From: Sphingorhabdus lacus
GTDB lineage: Bacteria > Pseudomonadota > Alphaproteobacteria > Sphingomonadales > Sphingomonadaceae
Reading direction: 5' to 3'
Length of the DNA stretch: 64,000 nucleotides
NCBI RefSeq assembly: GCF_009768975.1
Contig: NZ_CP035733.1
Span: 1,054,001-1,118,000, forward strand
Notes under the pieces: generated by a model
What the model was told of the DNA's origin: nothing
Databases searched by the model: none
The model's input: the letters and a program-made list of their open reading frames with translations, nothing else
Made by a program: the position numbers and the translations under genes
In this document: positions 30,880 to 39,549 of the stretch, piece after piece
Layout: each line of letters begins with the position of its first letter
How positions within the stretch are numbered: the stretch's first letter is position 1

Positions 30880-32064
30880 GTGTTTTTTTCTTTCATGGAC
30901 GAGTTGCGAACTGCAGGGATTTCCGCATCGCTTAAAGAACATCTGGCCCTGCTCGAGGCGCTAGAAGCCGACGTAATCGCCCAGAATCCGGAAGAATTCT
31001 ACTATCTCGCTCGCGCCACCCTGGTAAAGGACGAGGCGCTGCTGGATCGGTTTGACCAGGTGTTTGGTAAAGTCTTCAAAGGCATTTTCACCGAATATGG
31101 CCAAGAACCGATCGACATCCCGTCCGAATGGCTGAAGGCAATTGCCGAAAAATATCTGACCCCCGAAGAGATGGCGGAAATCAACAAGCTGGGCAGCTGG
31201 GACGAGTTGATGGATACGCTGAAAAAGCGGCTCGAAGAGCAGCAAAAGCGTCATCAGGGTGGGAGTAAATGGATCGGTACCGGCGGAACTTCGCCCTATG
31301 GCAATTCCGGTTACAATCCCGAAGGCGTCCGCATCGGCGGAGAATCGAAGCATAAACGCGCTGTCAAAGTGTGGGAAAAGCGCGAGTTCCAGAATCTCGA
31401 CAACACCCGCGAACTGGGCACCCGCAATATCAAGATCGCCATGCGCCGCCTTCGCCGCTTTGCCCGCGACGGGGCGGCCGAAGAGCTGGATATTGATGGC
31501 ACCATCAACGGCACGGCGCGCAAAGGATGGCTCGATATCCAGATGCGGCCCGAAAGGCGCAATGCCATTAAGCTGTTGCTGCTTCTTGACGTGGGCGGGT
31601 CCATGGACCCCTTCATCAAATTATGTGAAGAACTGTTCAGCGCGGCGACAAGCGAGTTTAAAAATCTCGAATTTTTCTATTTCCACAACTGCCCCTATGA
31701 GGGCCTGTGGAAAGACAATAAGCGCCGCTTTAGTGAACGCACGCCCACCTGGGAAGTCCTGCACAAATTCCCGCACGACTATAAAGTCGTCATCGTCGGC
31801 GACGCGTCGATGAGCCCCTATGAAATCACCCATCCGGGCGGTTCCGTCGAACATTTCAACGAAGAGTCGGGCGCGGTCTGGCTGCACCGGATCAGCAATA
31901 CCTACCCGGCGACCGTATGGCTGAACCCGGTGCCGGAAAAGCAATGGGGCTATTCACAGTCGACGAAGATCATCAAGGAAGTGATGAACGACCGGATGTA
32001 TCCCCTGACGCTGGAGGGTCTGGACGATGCCATGCGGGAATTGAGCCGGAAGCATGGGCATTGA
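30880..32064 (+). CDS. CoxE-type von Willebrand A domain protein (MoxR partner)
   Basis: This is a 394-residue soluble protein. The N-terminal helical region begins FFSFMDELRTAGISASLKEH, typical of COG3552/CoxE-like proteins. A middle KRAVKVWEKREFQNLDNTRELGTRNIKIAMRRLRRFAR region follows. The vWA domain is at about 225-390, with a MIDAS of the DxGGS type (LLDVGGSMDPFIKLCEELF). These proteins work with MoxR ATPases in cofactor insertion or complex maturation. GTG at 30880 is the start; it restores the conserved MFF start, and GAGG lies upstream. The usual adjacent moxR gene is 1.5 kb upstream, with a chemoreceptor gene placed between them. Confidence 0.88.
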   Translation: MFFSFMDELRTAGISASLKEHLALLEALEADVIAQNPEEFYYLARATLVKDEALLDRFDQVFGKVFKGIFTEYGQEPIDIPSEWLKAIAEKYLTPEEMAEINKLGSWDELMDTLKKRLEEQQKRHQGGSKWIGTGGTSPYGNSGYNPEGVRIGGESKHKRAVKVWEKREFQNLDNTRELGTRNIKIAMRRLRRFARDGAAEELDIDGTINGTARKGWLDIQMRPERRNAIKLLLLLDVGGSMDPFIKLCEELFSAATSEFKNLEFFYFHNCPYEGLWKDNKRRFSERTPTWEVLHKFPHDYKVVIVGDASMSPYEITHPGGSVEHFNEESGAVWLHRISNTYPATVWLNPVPEKQWGYSQSTKIIKEVMNDRMYPLTLEGLDDAMRELSRKHGH

Positions 32065-32212
32065 GCGATCCATTTCGCAACAACAGTGTCGACCATGTGT
32101 GCAGTTGTAAAATAATTTGCATTAATCCCGATAGCCTTTAGCCTTTGCCCACTTCATCAGGAAGGCGGACCAGTATCGCTCTCTTGTGCGAACCAACGGT
32201 AAGGGGGATGCC

Positions 32213-33523
32213 ATGGTCATCGAAGAAGCCAGAAGTGAGGCATTATCGCCACTGGTCCAAACCGAACGGATCGGGTCGCTCGATATCTTGCGGGGAATTG
32301 CCGTTCTCGGAATATTGCTGATGAACATCATCGGCTTTGGCTTGCCCTGGGCATATGACAATCCCACCGTCGCCGGCGGTATGGACCCACCCAATTACTG
32401 GGCATGGGTCATTCCGACCCTGTTTTTTGAAGGCACAATGCGCGGAATATTTTCGCTGCTGTTCGGCGCCAGCATTGTCCTGCTGACCGACCGGATGGAA
32501 AAGTCCGGCGCTGGGCTGAAAACAGCCGACATCCATTTCCGCCGGATGCTCTGGATGCTTCTTTTCGGAATAATACACTGGGCGCTACTGCTATGGATCG
32601 GCGAGATATTATTTGCCTATTCGATCGGCGGACTCCTTCTCTTCGCTTTTCGGAAAATGGCGCCAAAGCATCTTCTGATGATCGCAGGCGCCTTGTTGCT
32701 CACAAGCGTTGCGATTTCTGCCGTTGAACATCGCGACATGGTCGAAACCAGCACTGCCGCCGAAAAGGCATCTGAAGCGAAAACCGCCGGAGTAAAATTG
32801 ACGGAGGAACAACAGGCGTCCGTTACAGAATGGGAAGAAGCTCAGAGTGAATTTTCTCCAAAGATGGAAGATCTCGAGTCCATTTTGAAAATTCACCGCG
32901 AAGGATATTTCGAAGCGGTGAAGGATCAGTTCCCCATAGCTTATGAGTTCCAGTGGACCCATTTACCTTGGTGGCTTGTGTTCGACATGATGTCATTCAT
33001 GATGATTGGCATGGCCTTTCTGGGTCTTGGAATACTGGGCGCGTACAAAAGCCGGGCATATTATTTCAGCATGATGGTCGTAGGCTATGTGGTAGGCTTA
33101 CCGCTCAACTATATGGAATTACATATCTTCCAGCATAGCGGTTTCACCGTTCTGGGGTATAGCGAAGCGGCCATTACCTATGAAATTAGCAGGCTCGCTA
33201 TGGTCATCGGACATCTTGGACTGTTTTTGAGCATCATTAAGGGCGGATGGTTGAAGCCTTTGCAGCGCGTCCTTGCCGCGACCGGCCAAATGGCGCTGAC
33301 AAACTACATTGCACAGACACTCATCTGCACCATGCTATTTTACGGATTTGGCTTTGGTCTATTCAACAGGTTGGAACGCCATGAACTATTTTATGTGGTA
33401 GCTGCAATCTGGGCTATCGAGCTCATTTGGAGCCCGATTTGGCTTCGCTTTTTCCGCTTCGGTCCGATGGAGTGGCTATGGAGATCATTGACCTATTGGG
33501 AACGACAACCGATGCGGAGATAG
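32213..33523 (+). CDS. DUF418 family membrane protein
   Basis: This is a polytopic membrane protein of about 436 residues. It begins with a DUF418-type entry, SLDILRGIAVLGILLMNI, then GTMRGIFSLLFGAS and FRRMLWMLLFGIIHWALLLW. The C-terminal DUF418 domain contains GQMALTNYIAQTLICTMLFYGFGFGL. A long hydrophilic loop at about 175-240 is rich in Glu, Lys and Ala. Function is unknown; the fold is related to acyltransferase-3-like membrane proteins. The ATG at 32213 is chosen because AAGGGGG lies 5-6 nt upstream; a GTG at 32186 adds nine residues. The stretch appears somewhat more AT-rich than neighbouring genes. Confidence 0.85.
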   Translation: MVIEEARSEALSPLVQTERIGSLDILRGIAVLGILLMNIIGFGLPWAYDNPTVAGGMDPPNYWAWVIPTLFFEGTMRGIFSLLFGASIVLLTDRMEKSGAGLKTADIHFRRMLWMLLFGIIHWALLLWIGEILFAYSIGGLLLFAFRKMAPKHLLMIAGALLLTSVAISAVEHRDMVETSTAAEKASEAKTAGVKLTEEQQASVTEWEEAQSEFSPKMEDLESILKIHREGYFEAVKDQFPIAYEFQWTHLPWWLVFDMMSFMMIGMAFLGLGILGAYKSRAYYFSMMVVGYVVGLPLNYMELHIFQHSGFTVLGYSEAAITYEISRLAMVIGHLGLFLSIIKGGWLKPLQRVLAATGQMALTNYIAQTLICTMLFYGFGFGLFNRLERHELFYVVAAIWAIELIWSPIWLRFFRFGPMEWLWRSLTYWERQPMRR

Positions 33524-33562
33524 ACCCCACGGGCCAATGACTTAAGACCAAGGAACCGCCGG

Positions 33563-34762
33563 TCAGTATAAGAGATAGGGGCGTCGGTCGGTAACCCAAG
33601 CCTCCTCATCCGGCCCGGTCACCGCATCCAACTCATCCGCTGTCGACCCATCCCGATCCACCCACTCGCGCAGGCCGGGACCGCCATTGATCACATCAAT
33701 CGCCAGTTTCCCGAATTCATATTCATAAGGAAAATCACGCCACAGATCATAGTCGGGATACAGGCTCCGGATCGCCTTGAACGCCAGTGCCTGCACGCGC
33801 CATGGACGGAACGCCTGATGGTCATAGGCCGCGCCTTCGGCATGAATATGCACGCCGTGGCAGAGGCTGTGGACATGTTTGTGGAAAGTCGGTTCAAACC
33901 ATATTTCGCGCAACGTGCAGCCTGTGAGCCATTGGGGGGCAAAGCGGCGCATTTCGGCGATGACCGCGCGGGCGTCGATGTCGGGTGCACCGAAAATTTC
34001 CAAGGGCCGCGTGGTGCCGCGTCCCTCTGACAATGTGGTGCCCTCCAGCATCACCGTCCCTGCATAGGCACGCGCCATGTTGATGTTGGGCGCATTGGGG
34101 CTGGGGTTGATCCACAAACGGTCTGCTGGCCAGCCATAGCCCGGCGCGGCATCGGGTTGATACCCTTCCATCGCAACAACATGGTAATCCACATCGATCT
34201 TATAATGGTCAATGAACCACTGCCCCAGTTCGCCCAGGGTCAGGCCGTGACGCATGGGAATTGGCCCCGCGCCCACAAAACTTTCCCAACCGGGCAACAA
34301 TGTCAGACCTTCAACCGGCCGTCCCGCCGGATTGGGGCGGTCGAGCACCCAGACCGACTTTCCATGTTCGGCGGCGGCCTCCAGCATGTAGAGCAGCGTC
34401 GTAATGAAGGTATAGATGCGGCAGCCCAGATCCTGCATGTCGATCAGGATGACATCAAATGTCCCCATCGATTGTCCGGTAGGACGACGCACTTCGCCAT
34501 AGAGACTGAACACCGGCACACCGTGGACAGGATCGGTGAAATCAGGCGATTCCATCATATTGTCCTGCTTGTCGCCACGCAGTCCATGTTGCGGCCCGAA
34601 CGCCGCGGTGATGTTGATATCGTCCAACGCCGCAAGCGCATCGAAGCTATGTGTCAGGTCCGATGTGACCGAGGCGGGATGGGCGAGAAGCGCAACGCGC
34701 TTACCCTTTAACGGTGCACGCAGCGAAGGCTCGGTGAGCAGGCGATCTATTCCAAATTTCAT
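33563..34762 (-). CDS. namZ: DUF1343 exo-beta-N-acetylmuramidase (NamZ-like)
   Basis: This 399-residue protein belongs to the DUF1343 family, whose studied member NamZ removes MurNAc from the non-reducing ends of peptidoglycan fragments. Landmarks are GKRVALLAHPASV near the start, FGPQHGLRGDKQDNM, FDVILIDMQDLGCRIYT, VLDRPNPAGR and LSEGRGTTRPLEIFGAP. No signal peptide is seen, so the cytosol is possible. The start is the ATG at 34760-34762, overlapping the upstream stop as ATGA. Together with AmgK and MurU at 60 kb it could feed MurNAc into recycling. The symbol is by family assignment only. Confidence 0.8.
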   Translation of the reverse strand: MKFGIDRLLTEPSLRAPLKGKRVALLAHPASVTSDLTHSFDALAALDDINITAAFGPQHGLRGDKQDNMMESPDFTDPVHGVPVFSLYGEVRRPTGQSMGTFDVILIDMQDLGCRIYTFITTLLYMLEAAAEHGKSVWVLDRPNPAGRPVEGLTLLPGWESFVGAGPIPMRHGLTLGELGQWFIDHYKIDVDYHVVAMEGYQPDAAPGYGWPADRLWINPSPNAPNINMARAYAGTVMLEGTTLSEGRGTTRPLEIFGAPDIDARAVIAEMRRFAPQWLTGCTLREIWFEPTFHKHVHSLCHGVHIHAEGAAYDHQAFRPWRVQALAFKAIRSLYPDYDLWRDFPYEYEFGKLAIDVINGGPGLREWVDRDGSTADELDAVTGPDEEAWVTDRRPYLLY

Positions 34763-35319
34763 GCCGCGCTTGGTGCCTCCAGATAAAGCGCAAAGCAATC
34801 CCTATGATGAAAATCAGGCTTTCCTTCGGGGTGCGCCAAGGCCCAATAGGATTTCGTGTCCCCGCTTTCCGCAATGACCGCAGTCAGTCCGATCCACAAA
34901 GCCGCATCGCGCCATTGGTCGGGCAATGAGATTTCGACCTCCAGCGCGAAATGGGTTTCACTGGCATCCCCGTTAATTTCCGGGCGATAGGTCATGAGTT
35001 CGGTCATCCCTGCCCGATAACCGGCAAAGCTGTATGCGGCCCATTGGGTCGAGGGGGCGAAATTATACTCGAGATACGCCTCGTCATCGTCGCGCCTGAC
35101 GAACAGTTCAAAACAGGTCGTTTTCCACAATTCATCTGTTCGCATGGGTGGCAATGTGCGGGGAATTTCCAGCGCATTCAGATCGCAATCGACATGGTAG
35201 CGCAGCCACAGCGCACCGCCCTCTGCACGGGTAACCGACACCAGAATTGTGTCGACCATGAAGGGCGGGGTTGCGGGATGGCAGGTGAGCGCGATTTCCT
35301 CTATCGAAATATTGGCCAA
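34759..35319 (-). CDS. DOMON-like domain protein
   Basis: This 186-residue beta-rich protein matches the bacterial DOMON-like type 9 group. Signatures are [14 protein letters not shown], then [21 protein letters not shown], and near the end [24 protein letters not shown] folds bind haem or sugars; the ligand of this group is not known. The initiation codon is TTG at 35317-35319, supported by GGAG about 8 nt upstream and the lack of an in-frame ATG. It is divergent from tyrS with only 32 bp between starts, and its stop overlaps the namZ-like start, forming a two-gene operon. Confidence 0.8.
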   Translation of the reverse strand: MANISIEEIALTCHPATPPFMVDTILVSVTRAEGGALWLRYHVDCDLNALEIPRTLPPMRTDELWKTTCFELFVRRDDDEAYLEYNFAPSTQWAAYSFAGYRAGMTELMTYRPEINGDASETHFALEVEISLPDQWRDAALWIGLTAVIAESGDTKSYWALAHPEGKPDFHHRDCFALYLEAPSAA

Positions 35320-35351
35320 TCTCGAAACTCCATGCTAGGCGCTGCCGCGTT

Positions 35352-36578
35352 ATGACTGCTTACAAATCCGACCTCCTCCGCCTGCTTGATGAGCGTGGCT
35401 ACATTCACCAGGCAACCGATGCCGCCGGGCTTGATGCCTTGGCGACGAAAGAAGTTGTCCCGGGCTATATCGGCTTCGATCCGACTGCGCCATCGCTTCA
35501 TGTCGGCAGCCTTGTGCAGATCATGCTGCTGCGCCGTCTACAACAGACAGGGCACAAGCCGATCGTCCTGATGGGCGGTGGCACCGGCAAGATTGGCGAC
35601 CCCAGCTTCAAGGATGAAGCGCGCAAATTGCTGACCAACGAGGTCATTCAGGAAAACTGCGCCTCGATCAGGCGGATTTTCGAACGCTTCCTCACCTTTG
35701 GTGACGGGCCGTCCGATGCGATCATGCTGGATAACAGCGAATGGCTCGATGCTTTGGAGTATATCCCTTTCCTGCGTGAAGTCGGGCAGCATTTCTCGAT
35801 CAACCGGATGCTCAGCTTTGATTCGGTCAAACTGCGCCTCGACCGCGAACAATCGCTCTCCTTCCTAGAATTCAACTATATGATTTTGCAGGCCTATGAC
35901 TTCATGGAATTGTCACGCCGTGCCGCGTGCCGCCTGCAAATGGGCGGGTCCGATCAATGGGGCAATATCGTCAACGGCATTGAGCTTGCCCGCCGCATGG
36001 ACGGCACCGAAGTATATGGCGTCACAACCCCGCTGATCACCACGGCAGACGGTGGCAAGATGGGCAAGACGATGTCGGGCGCTGTCTGGCTGCATGAGGA
36101 CCAGTTGCCTGCCTATGATTACTGGCAGTTCTGGCGCAACACGGATGACCGCGATGTGGGCCGTTTTCTGCGGTTGTTTACCGATGTGCCGCTCGACGAA
36201 ATCGCACGGCTTGAGGCTTTGCAGGGCTCCGAAATCAACGCGGCCAAGATTGCGCTCGCCAATGCGGCGACCGAAATGTGCCGGGGTGCAGAGGCCTCGG
36301 CGCTCGCCGAGGAAACCGCGCGCAAGACTTTTGAAGAGGGCGCGACGGGCGACAATCTGCCGATTTTCGAAGCCTCTGGCGCTGTATCGATAATTGATGC
36401 CCTAATTGGACTTAATTTTGTTGCGTCGAAGAAAGAGGCCCGGCGTCTGATCGAAGGCGGCGGCGCACGCATCAATGGGGAGGCAGTTGCTGACGAAAAT
36501 GCTTTAATTTCGGTAACTTCGGATGATGTAAAGCTGTCGGCGGGGAAGAAAAAGCACGGAATTTTGCGCTTTAGCTAA
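35352..36578 (+). CDS. tyrS: Tyrosyl-tRNA synthetase
   Basis: This 408-residue class I aminoacyl-tRNA synthetase charges tRNA-Tyr. The HIGH signature is HVGS at 50-53. YMILQAYDF and [10 protein letters not shown] mark the tyrosine pocket and dimer core. The KMSKS loop is KMGKT at 236-240, an accepted TyrRS variant. The C-terminal S4-like RNA-binding domain is visible at about 340-405 ([20 protein letters not shown]). Length is normal. The 32-bp gap to the divergent DOMON-like gene must hold both initiation regions. Confidence 0.97.
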   Translation: MTAYKSDLLRLLDERGYIHQATDAAGLDALATKEVVPGYIGFDPTAPSLHVGSLVQIMLLRRLQQTGHKPIVLMGGGTGKIGDPSFKDEARKLLTNEVIQENCASIRRIFERFLTFGDGPSDAIMLDNSEWLDALEYIPFLREVGQHFSINRMLSFDSVKLRLDREQSLSFLEFNYMILQAYDFMELSRRAACRLQMGGSDQWGNIVNGIELARRMDGTEVYGVTTPLITTADGGKMGKTMSGAVWLHEDQLPAYDYWQFWRNTDDRDVGRFLRLFTDVPLDEIARLEALQGSEINAAKIALANAATEMCRGAEASALAEETARKTFEEGATGDNLPIFEASGAVSIIDALIGLNFVASKKEARRLIEGGGARINGEAVADENALISVTSDDVKLSAGKKKHGILRFS

Positions 36579-36675
36579 GGCCGCAGGGTAAACGTGCAGC
36601 CCCAACTATTTTACCATTTATTTGTAACTTCATGTCATGTTGCGGCTATCGAAAATAAAACAAAGGCCGCACTGA

Positions 36676-36999
36676 ATGGCGCAACCCGCACCGAATAACG
36701 ACATGGATCTCCGCCGCGCGGCTCGCCATCGTGCGAACCACAAGGTTATCGCGGAAAGCAAGTTTCATGGTGACCAGACGATCCACATCGTCAACGTGTC
36801 CGCCCATGGGTTCATGATCGACGACAACACGGTGTTCGAACGTGGCGACCGCGTGGAATTGCGCTTGCCTGTCGTTGGCCGGTTGGAGGCTCTGGTCATC
36901 TGGACCGTAGAAAACCGTGCCGGATTCCAGTTCGAGCGCGTGGTTCGCCTGCCCGATTTCCTTGCGCTTCTGGAGCATGTAAGCCCCAAGTTGCGGTAA
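36676..36999 (+). CDS. PilZ domain protein
   Basis: This 107-residue single-domain protein has both c-di-GMP-binding signatures: RxxxR at about 13-17 (RRAARHR) and N-x-S-x-x-G at 40-45 (NVSAHG). PilZ proteins act as cyclic-di-GMP receptors controlling motility, polysaccharide or cell-cycle functions. The downstream target is unknown. It ends one base before the stop of recG, which converges from the other strand. An EAL-domain phosphodiesterase that could lower the ligand is encoded about 6 kb further on. Confidence 0.85.
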   Translation: MAQPAPNNDMDLRRAARHRANHKVIAESKFHGDQTIHIVNVSAHGFMIDDNTVFERGDRVELRLPVVGRLEALVIWTVENRAGFQFERVVRLPDFLALLEHVSPKLR

Positions 37000-37000
37000 A

Positions 37001-39073
37001 CTAACCGCCGCGCAGGGTCGCGATCCCGGCGTCCCGTTCAAACAGATAAAGACACAAGCGCGCAGCCTCCCCACGGGGGCCCGCCAGTCCGCCGTCGCGG
37101 TCGAGCAACAGCCGCGCGTCGTCGGCCGCCACGCTGATCAACGCGCGCACCTGTTCGGGCGTTGCGACGCGGAACGGACTGTCGCCCGACTGCCGCGTCC
37201 CCAATAGCTCACCTGCCCCGCGCAGCTTCAGATCCTCCTCGGCAATACGAAAGCCGTCATTGGTCTCCCGCATCAGCGCCAGCCGCGCCCGCGCCGTCTC
37301 GCCAATCTGGGCGCTGCGGATCAGCAGGCACACGGATTTTTCCGCCCCGCGCCCCACTCGCCCGCGTAACTGGTGCAGCTGTGCAAGGCCGAAGCGGTCG
37401 GCGGCTTCGACGATCATCAGGCTGGCATTTGGCACATCGACCCCGACCTCGATCACCGTGGTCGCCACCAGCAACCGGGTTTCGCCGCGGATGAAGCGTT
37501 CCATGACCGCATCCTTTTCCGGCCCCTTCATCCGCCCATGCACGACCGCCACCTGCTCGCCAAAGCGTAGCCGCAGCATTTCGGCGCGCTGTTCGGCGGC
37601 GGCGAGGTCGCTATTCTCGCTTTCCTCGACCAGCGGACAGACCCAGAAAGCCTGCTTCCCCGCCGAAAGATGCCTTGCCACACCGTCAACAATCTCGGGC
37701 AGCCGTTCCTGCGAAATCACCCGTGTTTCCACCGGTGTGCGCCCCGGTGGTAGTTCGTCAATCTGCGACGAATCCATCTCGCCATAGGCCGCAAGCGCAA
37801 GGCTGCGCGGGATAGGCGTCGCGGTCATCACCAGCAGATGCGGCACGCCCCTGCCCTTGCGCGACAGCATCAGCCGCTGCGACACACCAAAGCGGTGCTG
37901 TTCGTCAATCACCGCGAGCGCGAGCGCCTTATAGGTCACCGCCTCCTGAAATATCGCGTGTGTGCCGACCAAAATATGGATGCTGCCATCGGCTAGCCCC
38001 ATCAGCGTCGCTTCACGCAACTTCCCCTTTTCGCGGCCGGTCAGGATGGCGATATTGATGGGTAGTCCCGCCAAAAGCTTTTGCAGTCCCGCAAAATGCT
38101 GCCGCGCCAATATTTCGGTCGGGGCGAGCATTGCGCCCTGCATCCCGGCCTCAACCGCGCGGAGCAGCGCACGCAGCGCGACCATCGTTTTGCCCGCGCC
38201 GACATCACCTTGCAAAAGCCGCAGCATCGGGCGCGATTGGGCAATGTCGCCTTCAATTTCCGCAATCACCCGCTGCTGCGCGCCGGTCAGCGCAAAGGGC
38301 AGTTGCAGCCGGTCCACAAGTTGCCCCGTCCCCGCGATCGGCACCGCCTTGCGCTGGTCCATCGCCGCCCGCACCAACCGCATGGCGAGCTGGTTGGAAA
38401 ACAGTTCATCATAGGCCAGCCGGTCCCGGTTGGCCTCATCATCCTTATGGTGGACTTGATTCACCGCGGAGTTCCACCCCGCCCAATTGCGCGCCGTCAG
38501 CAAGCTGGGCTCAATCCATTCGGGCAGGTCCGGCAAATGCTCGAGCGCCGCCGTCGCAAGCTGCCCCATCCGCTTGTTAGTCAATCCTTCCGACAACGGA
38601 TAGACCGGTTCGGCAAGGCCGGGGGAGCCTGCCTCGCCCACAGCAACAATATGGTCGGGGTGCACCATCTGCAATTCATCGCCATAGCGGTCGAGCTTGC
38701 CGGAGATGATCCGCGCTTCCCCCACCGGTAACTGCTTGCGCGCCCAGCCTCCATTACGGCCGAAGAAAGTCAACGTGATGTAATTGCCCTCCGCATCGGC
38801 GGCATATATCCGCAAAGGTGCCCGCGCGCTGCCGCTGCTGCGATGGTCCATCACGGTGACGGCGAGAATGATGTTGCTGCCAACATCCGCAACATCGAGC
38901 CGCTGAACAGCCTTGCGGTAGGTCCAGCTTGCGGGAAAATGGTACAGCACATCCTTGATCCGCACCAAACCGAGCTTCTCAAGCGGTTTGGCCAGCCCCG
39001 GTCCAACGCCTTTCATCGCGCGCACTTCTGCAAATAACGGATTGAGAATATCTGGACGCATGGCTAGGGCCAT
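37001..39073 (-). CDS. recG: ATP-dependent DNA helicase RecG
   Basis: This 690-residue helicase reverses stalled replication forks. The N-terminal wedge/OB domain lies at about 20-150 (GVGPGLAKPLEKLG). The helicase motor has motif I GDVGAGKT (289-296), motif II VIDEQHRFG, motif III TATPIPRSLA and motif VI QLRGRVGRG. Length and motifs are complete. The ATG at 39071-39073 was taken; an in-frame ATG at 39061 is also possible. It is divergent from sdhE with 48 bp between starts, an arrangement common in alphaproteobacteria. Confidence 0.96.
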   Translation of the reverse strand: MALAMRPDILNPLFAEVRAMKGVGPGLAKPLEKLGLVRIKDVLYHFPASWTYRKAVQRLDVADVGSNIILAVTVMDHRSSGSARAPLRIYAADAEGNYITLTFFGRNGGWARKQLPVGEARIISGKLDRYGDELQMVHPDHIVAVGEAGSPGLAEPVYPLSEGLTNKRMGQLATAALEHLPDLPEWIEPSLLTARNWAGWNSAVNQVHHKDDEANRDRLAYDELFSNQLAMRLVRAAMDQRKAVPIAGTGQLVDRLQLPFALTGAQQRVIAEIEGDIAQSRPMLRLLQGDVGAGKTMVALRALLRAVEAGMQGAMLAPTEILARQHFAGLQKLLAGLPINIAILTGREKGKLREATLMGLADGSIHILVGTHAIFQEAVTYKALALAVIDEQHRFGVSQRLMLSRKGRGVPHLLVMTATPIPRSLALAAYGEMDSSQIDELPPGRTPVETRVISQERLPEIVDGVARHLSAGKQAFWVCPLVEESENSDLAAAEQRAEMLRLRFGEQVAVVHGRMKGPEKDAVMERFIRGETRLLVATTVIEVGVDVPNASLMIVEAADRFGLAQLHQLRGRVGRGAEKSVCLLIRSAQIGETARARLALMRETNDGFRIAEEDLKLRGAGELLGTRQSGDSPFRVATPEQVRALISVAADDARLLLDRDGGLAGPRGEAARLCLYLFERDAGIATLRGG

Positions 39074-39121
39074 CTATAACCGGAAACCCTCATAAAAGCA
39101 CAAGCATAAAGGATGCGCGCG

Positions 39122-39400
39122 ATGGACGCCGACCCCTATCTTCGCAAATTACACTTTCGCGCGCACCACCGTGGCACGCGGGAGGCGGACGCCATGGTCG
39201 GCGGCTTTTTTGACACTTACCACGCCCAGTGGAGCGAAGCGGATTTCGCCTGGTTCGAACGGCTGTTGGAAGAGCAGGATGTCGACATCATGGCCTGGGC
39301 GCTGCAAACCGCAGCACCCGACCCGAATTTGGCAGGACCGATGATGGACCTGCTCCAACGGCTCGATTTCATCTCCTTGCCGGAAGGACTTGGGAAATGA
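39122..39400 (+). CDS. sdhE: Succinate dehydrogenase assembly factor 2 (SdhE)
   Basis: This 92-residue protein of the SdhE/SDHAF2 family promotes covalent FAD attachment to succinate dehydrogenase flavoprotein. The essential RGxxE motif is at 17-21 (RGTRE). The five-helix pattern continues with DADFAWFERLLEEQD-like residues and W/D positions typical of the family. The ATG at 39122 has AAGG 9 nt upstream; an ATG at 39113 would add three residues without a usable ribosome-binding site. It lies between divergent recG and co-oriented mfd, the usual alphaproteobacterial neighbours. Confidence 0.92.
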   Translation: MDADPYLRKLHFRAHHRGTREADAMVGGFFDTYHAQWSEADFAWFERLLEEQDVDIMAWALQTAAPDPNLAGPMMDLLQRLDFISLPEGLGK

Positions 39401-39421
39401 TTTCCCCCGCTTTTCGCCGTC

Positions 39422-39492
39422 ATGCTGAACTTGTTTCAGCATCTTATTTTACAACCTGGCAAAATACTAAGACCCTGAAACAAGTTCAGGGT
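39422..39492. repeat. Double palindromic repeat between sdhE and mfd
   Basis: Two hairpins lie 29 nt apart. ATGCTGAA pairs with TTCAGCAT (39422-39442), and ACCCTGAA pairs with TTCAGGGT (39472-39492). The central 15-mers CTGAACTTGTTTCAG (39425-39439) and CTGAAACAAGTTCAG (39475-39489) are exact reverse complements, so the whole also folds as one long inverted repeat. This is a REP/BIME-like layout. No T-tract follows either hairpin. Confidence 0.8.
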
Positions 39493-39549
39493 GACGTAGT
39501 GATGTGCGACTGGCTTGATTTGCAGATTGATGCGGTTCGATAGGTTTTC

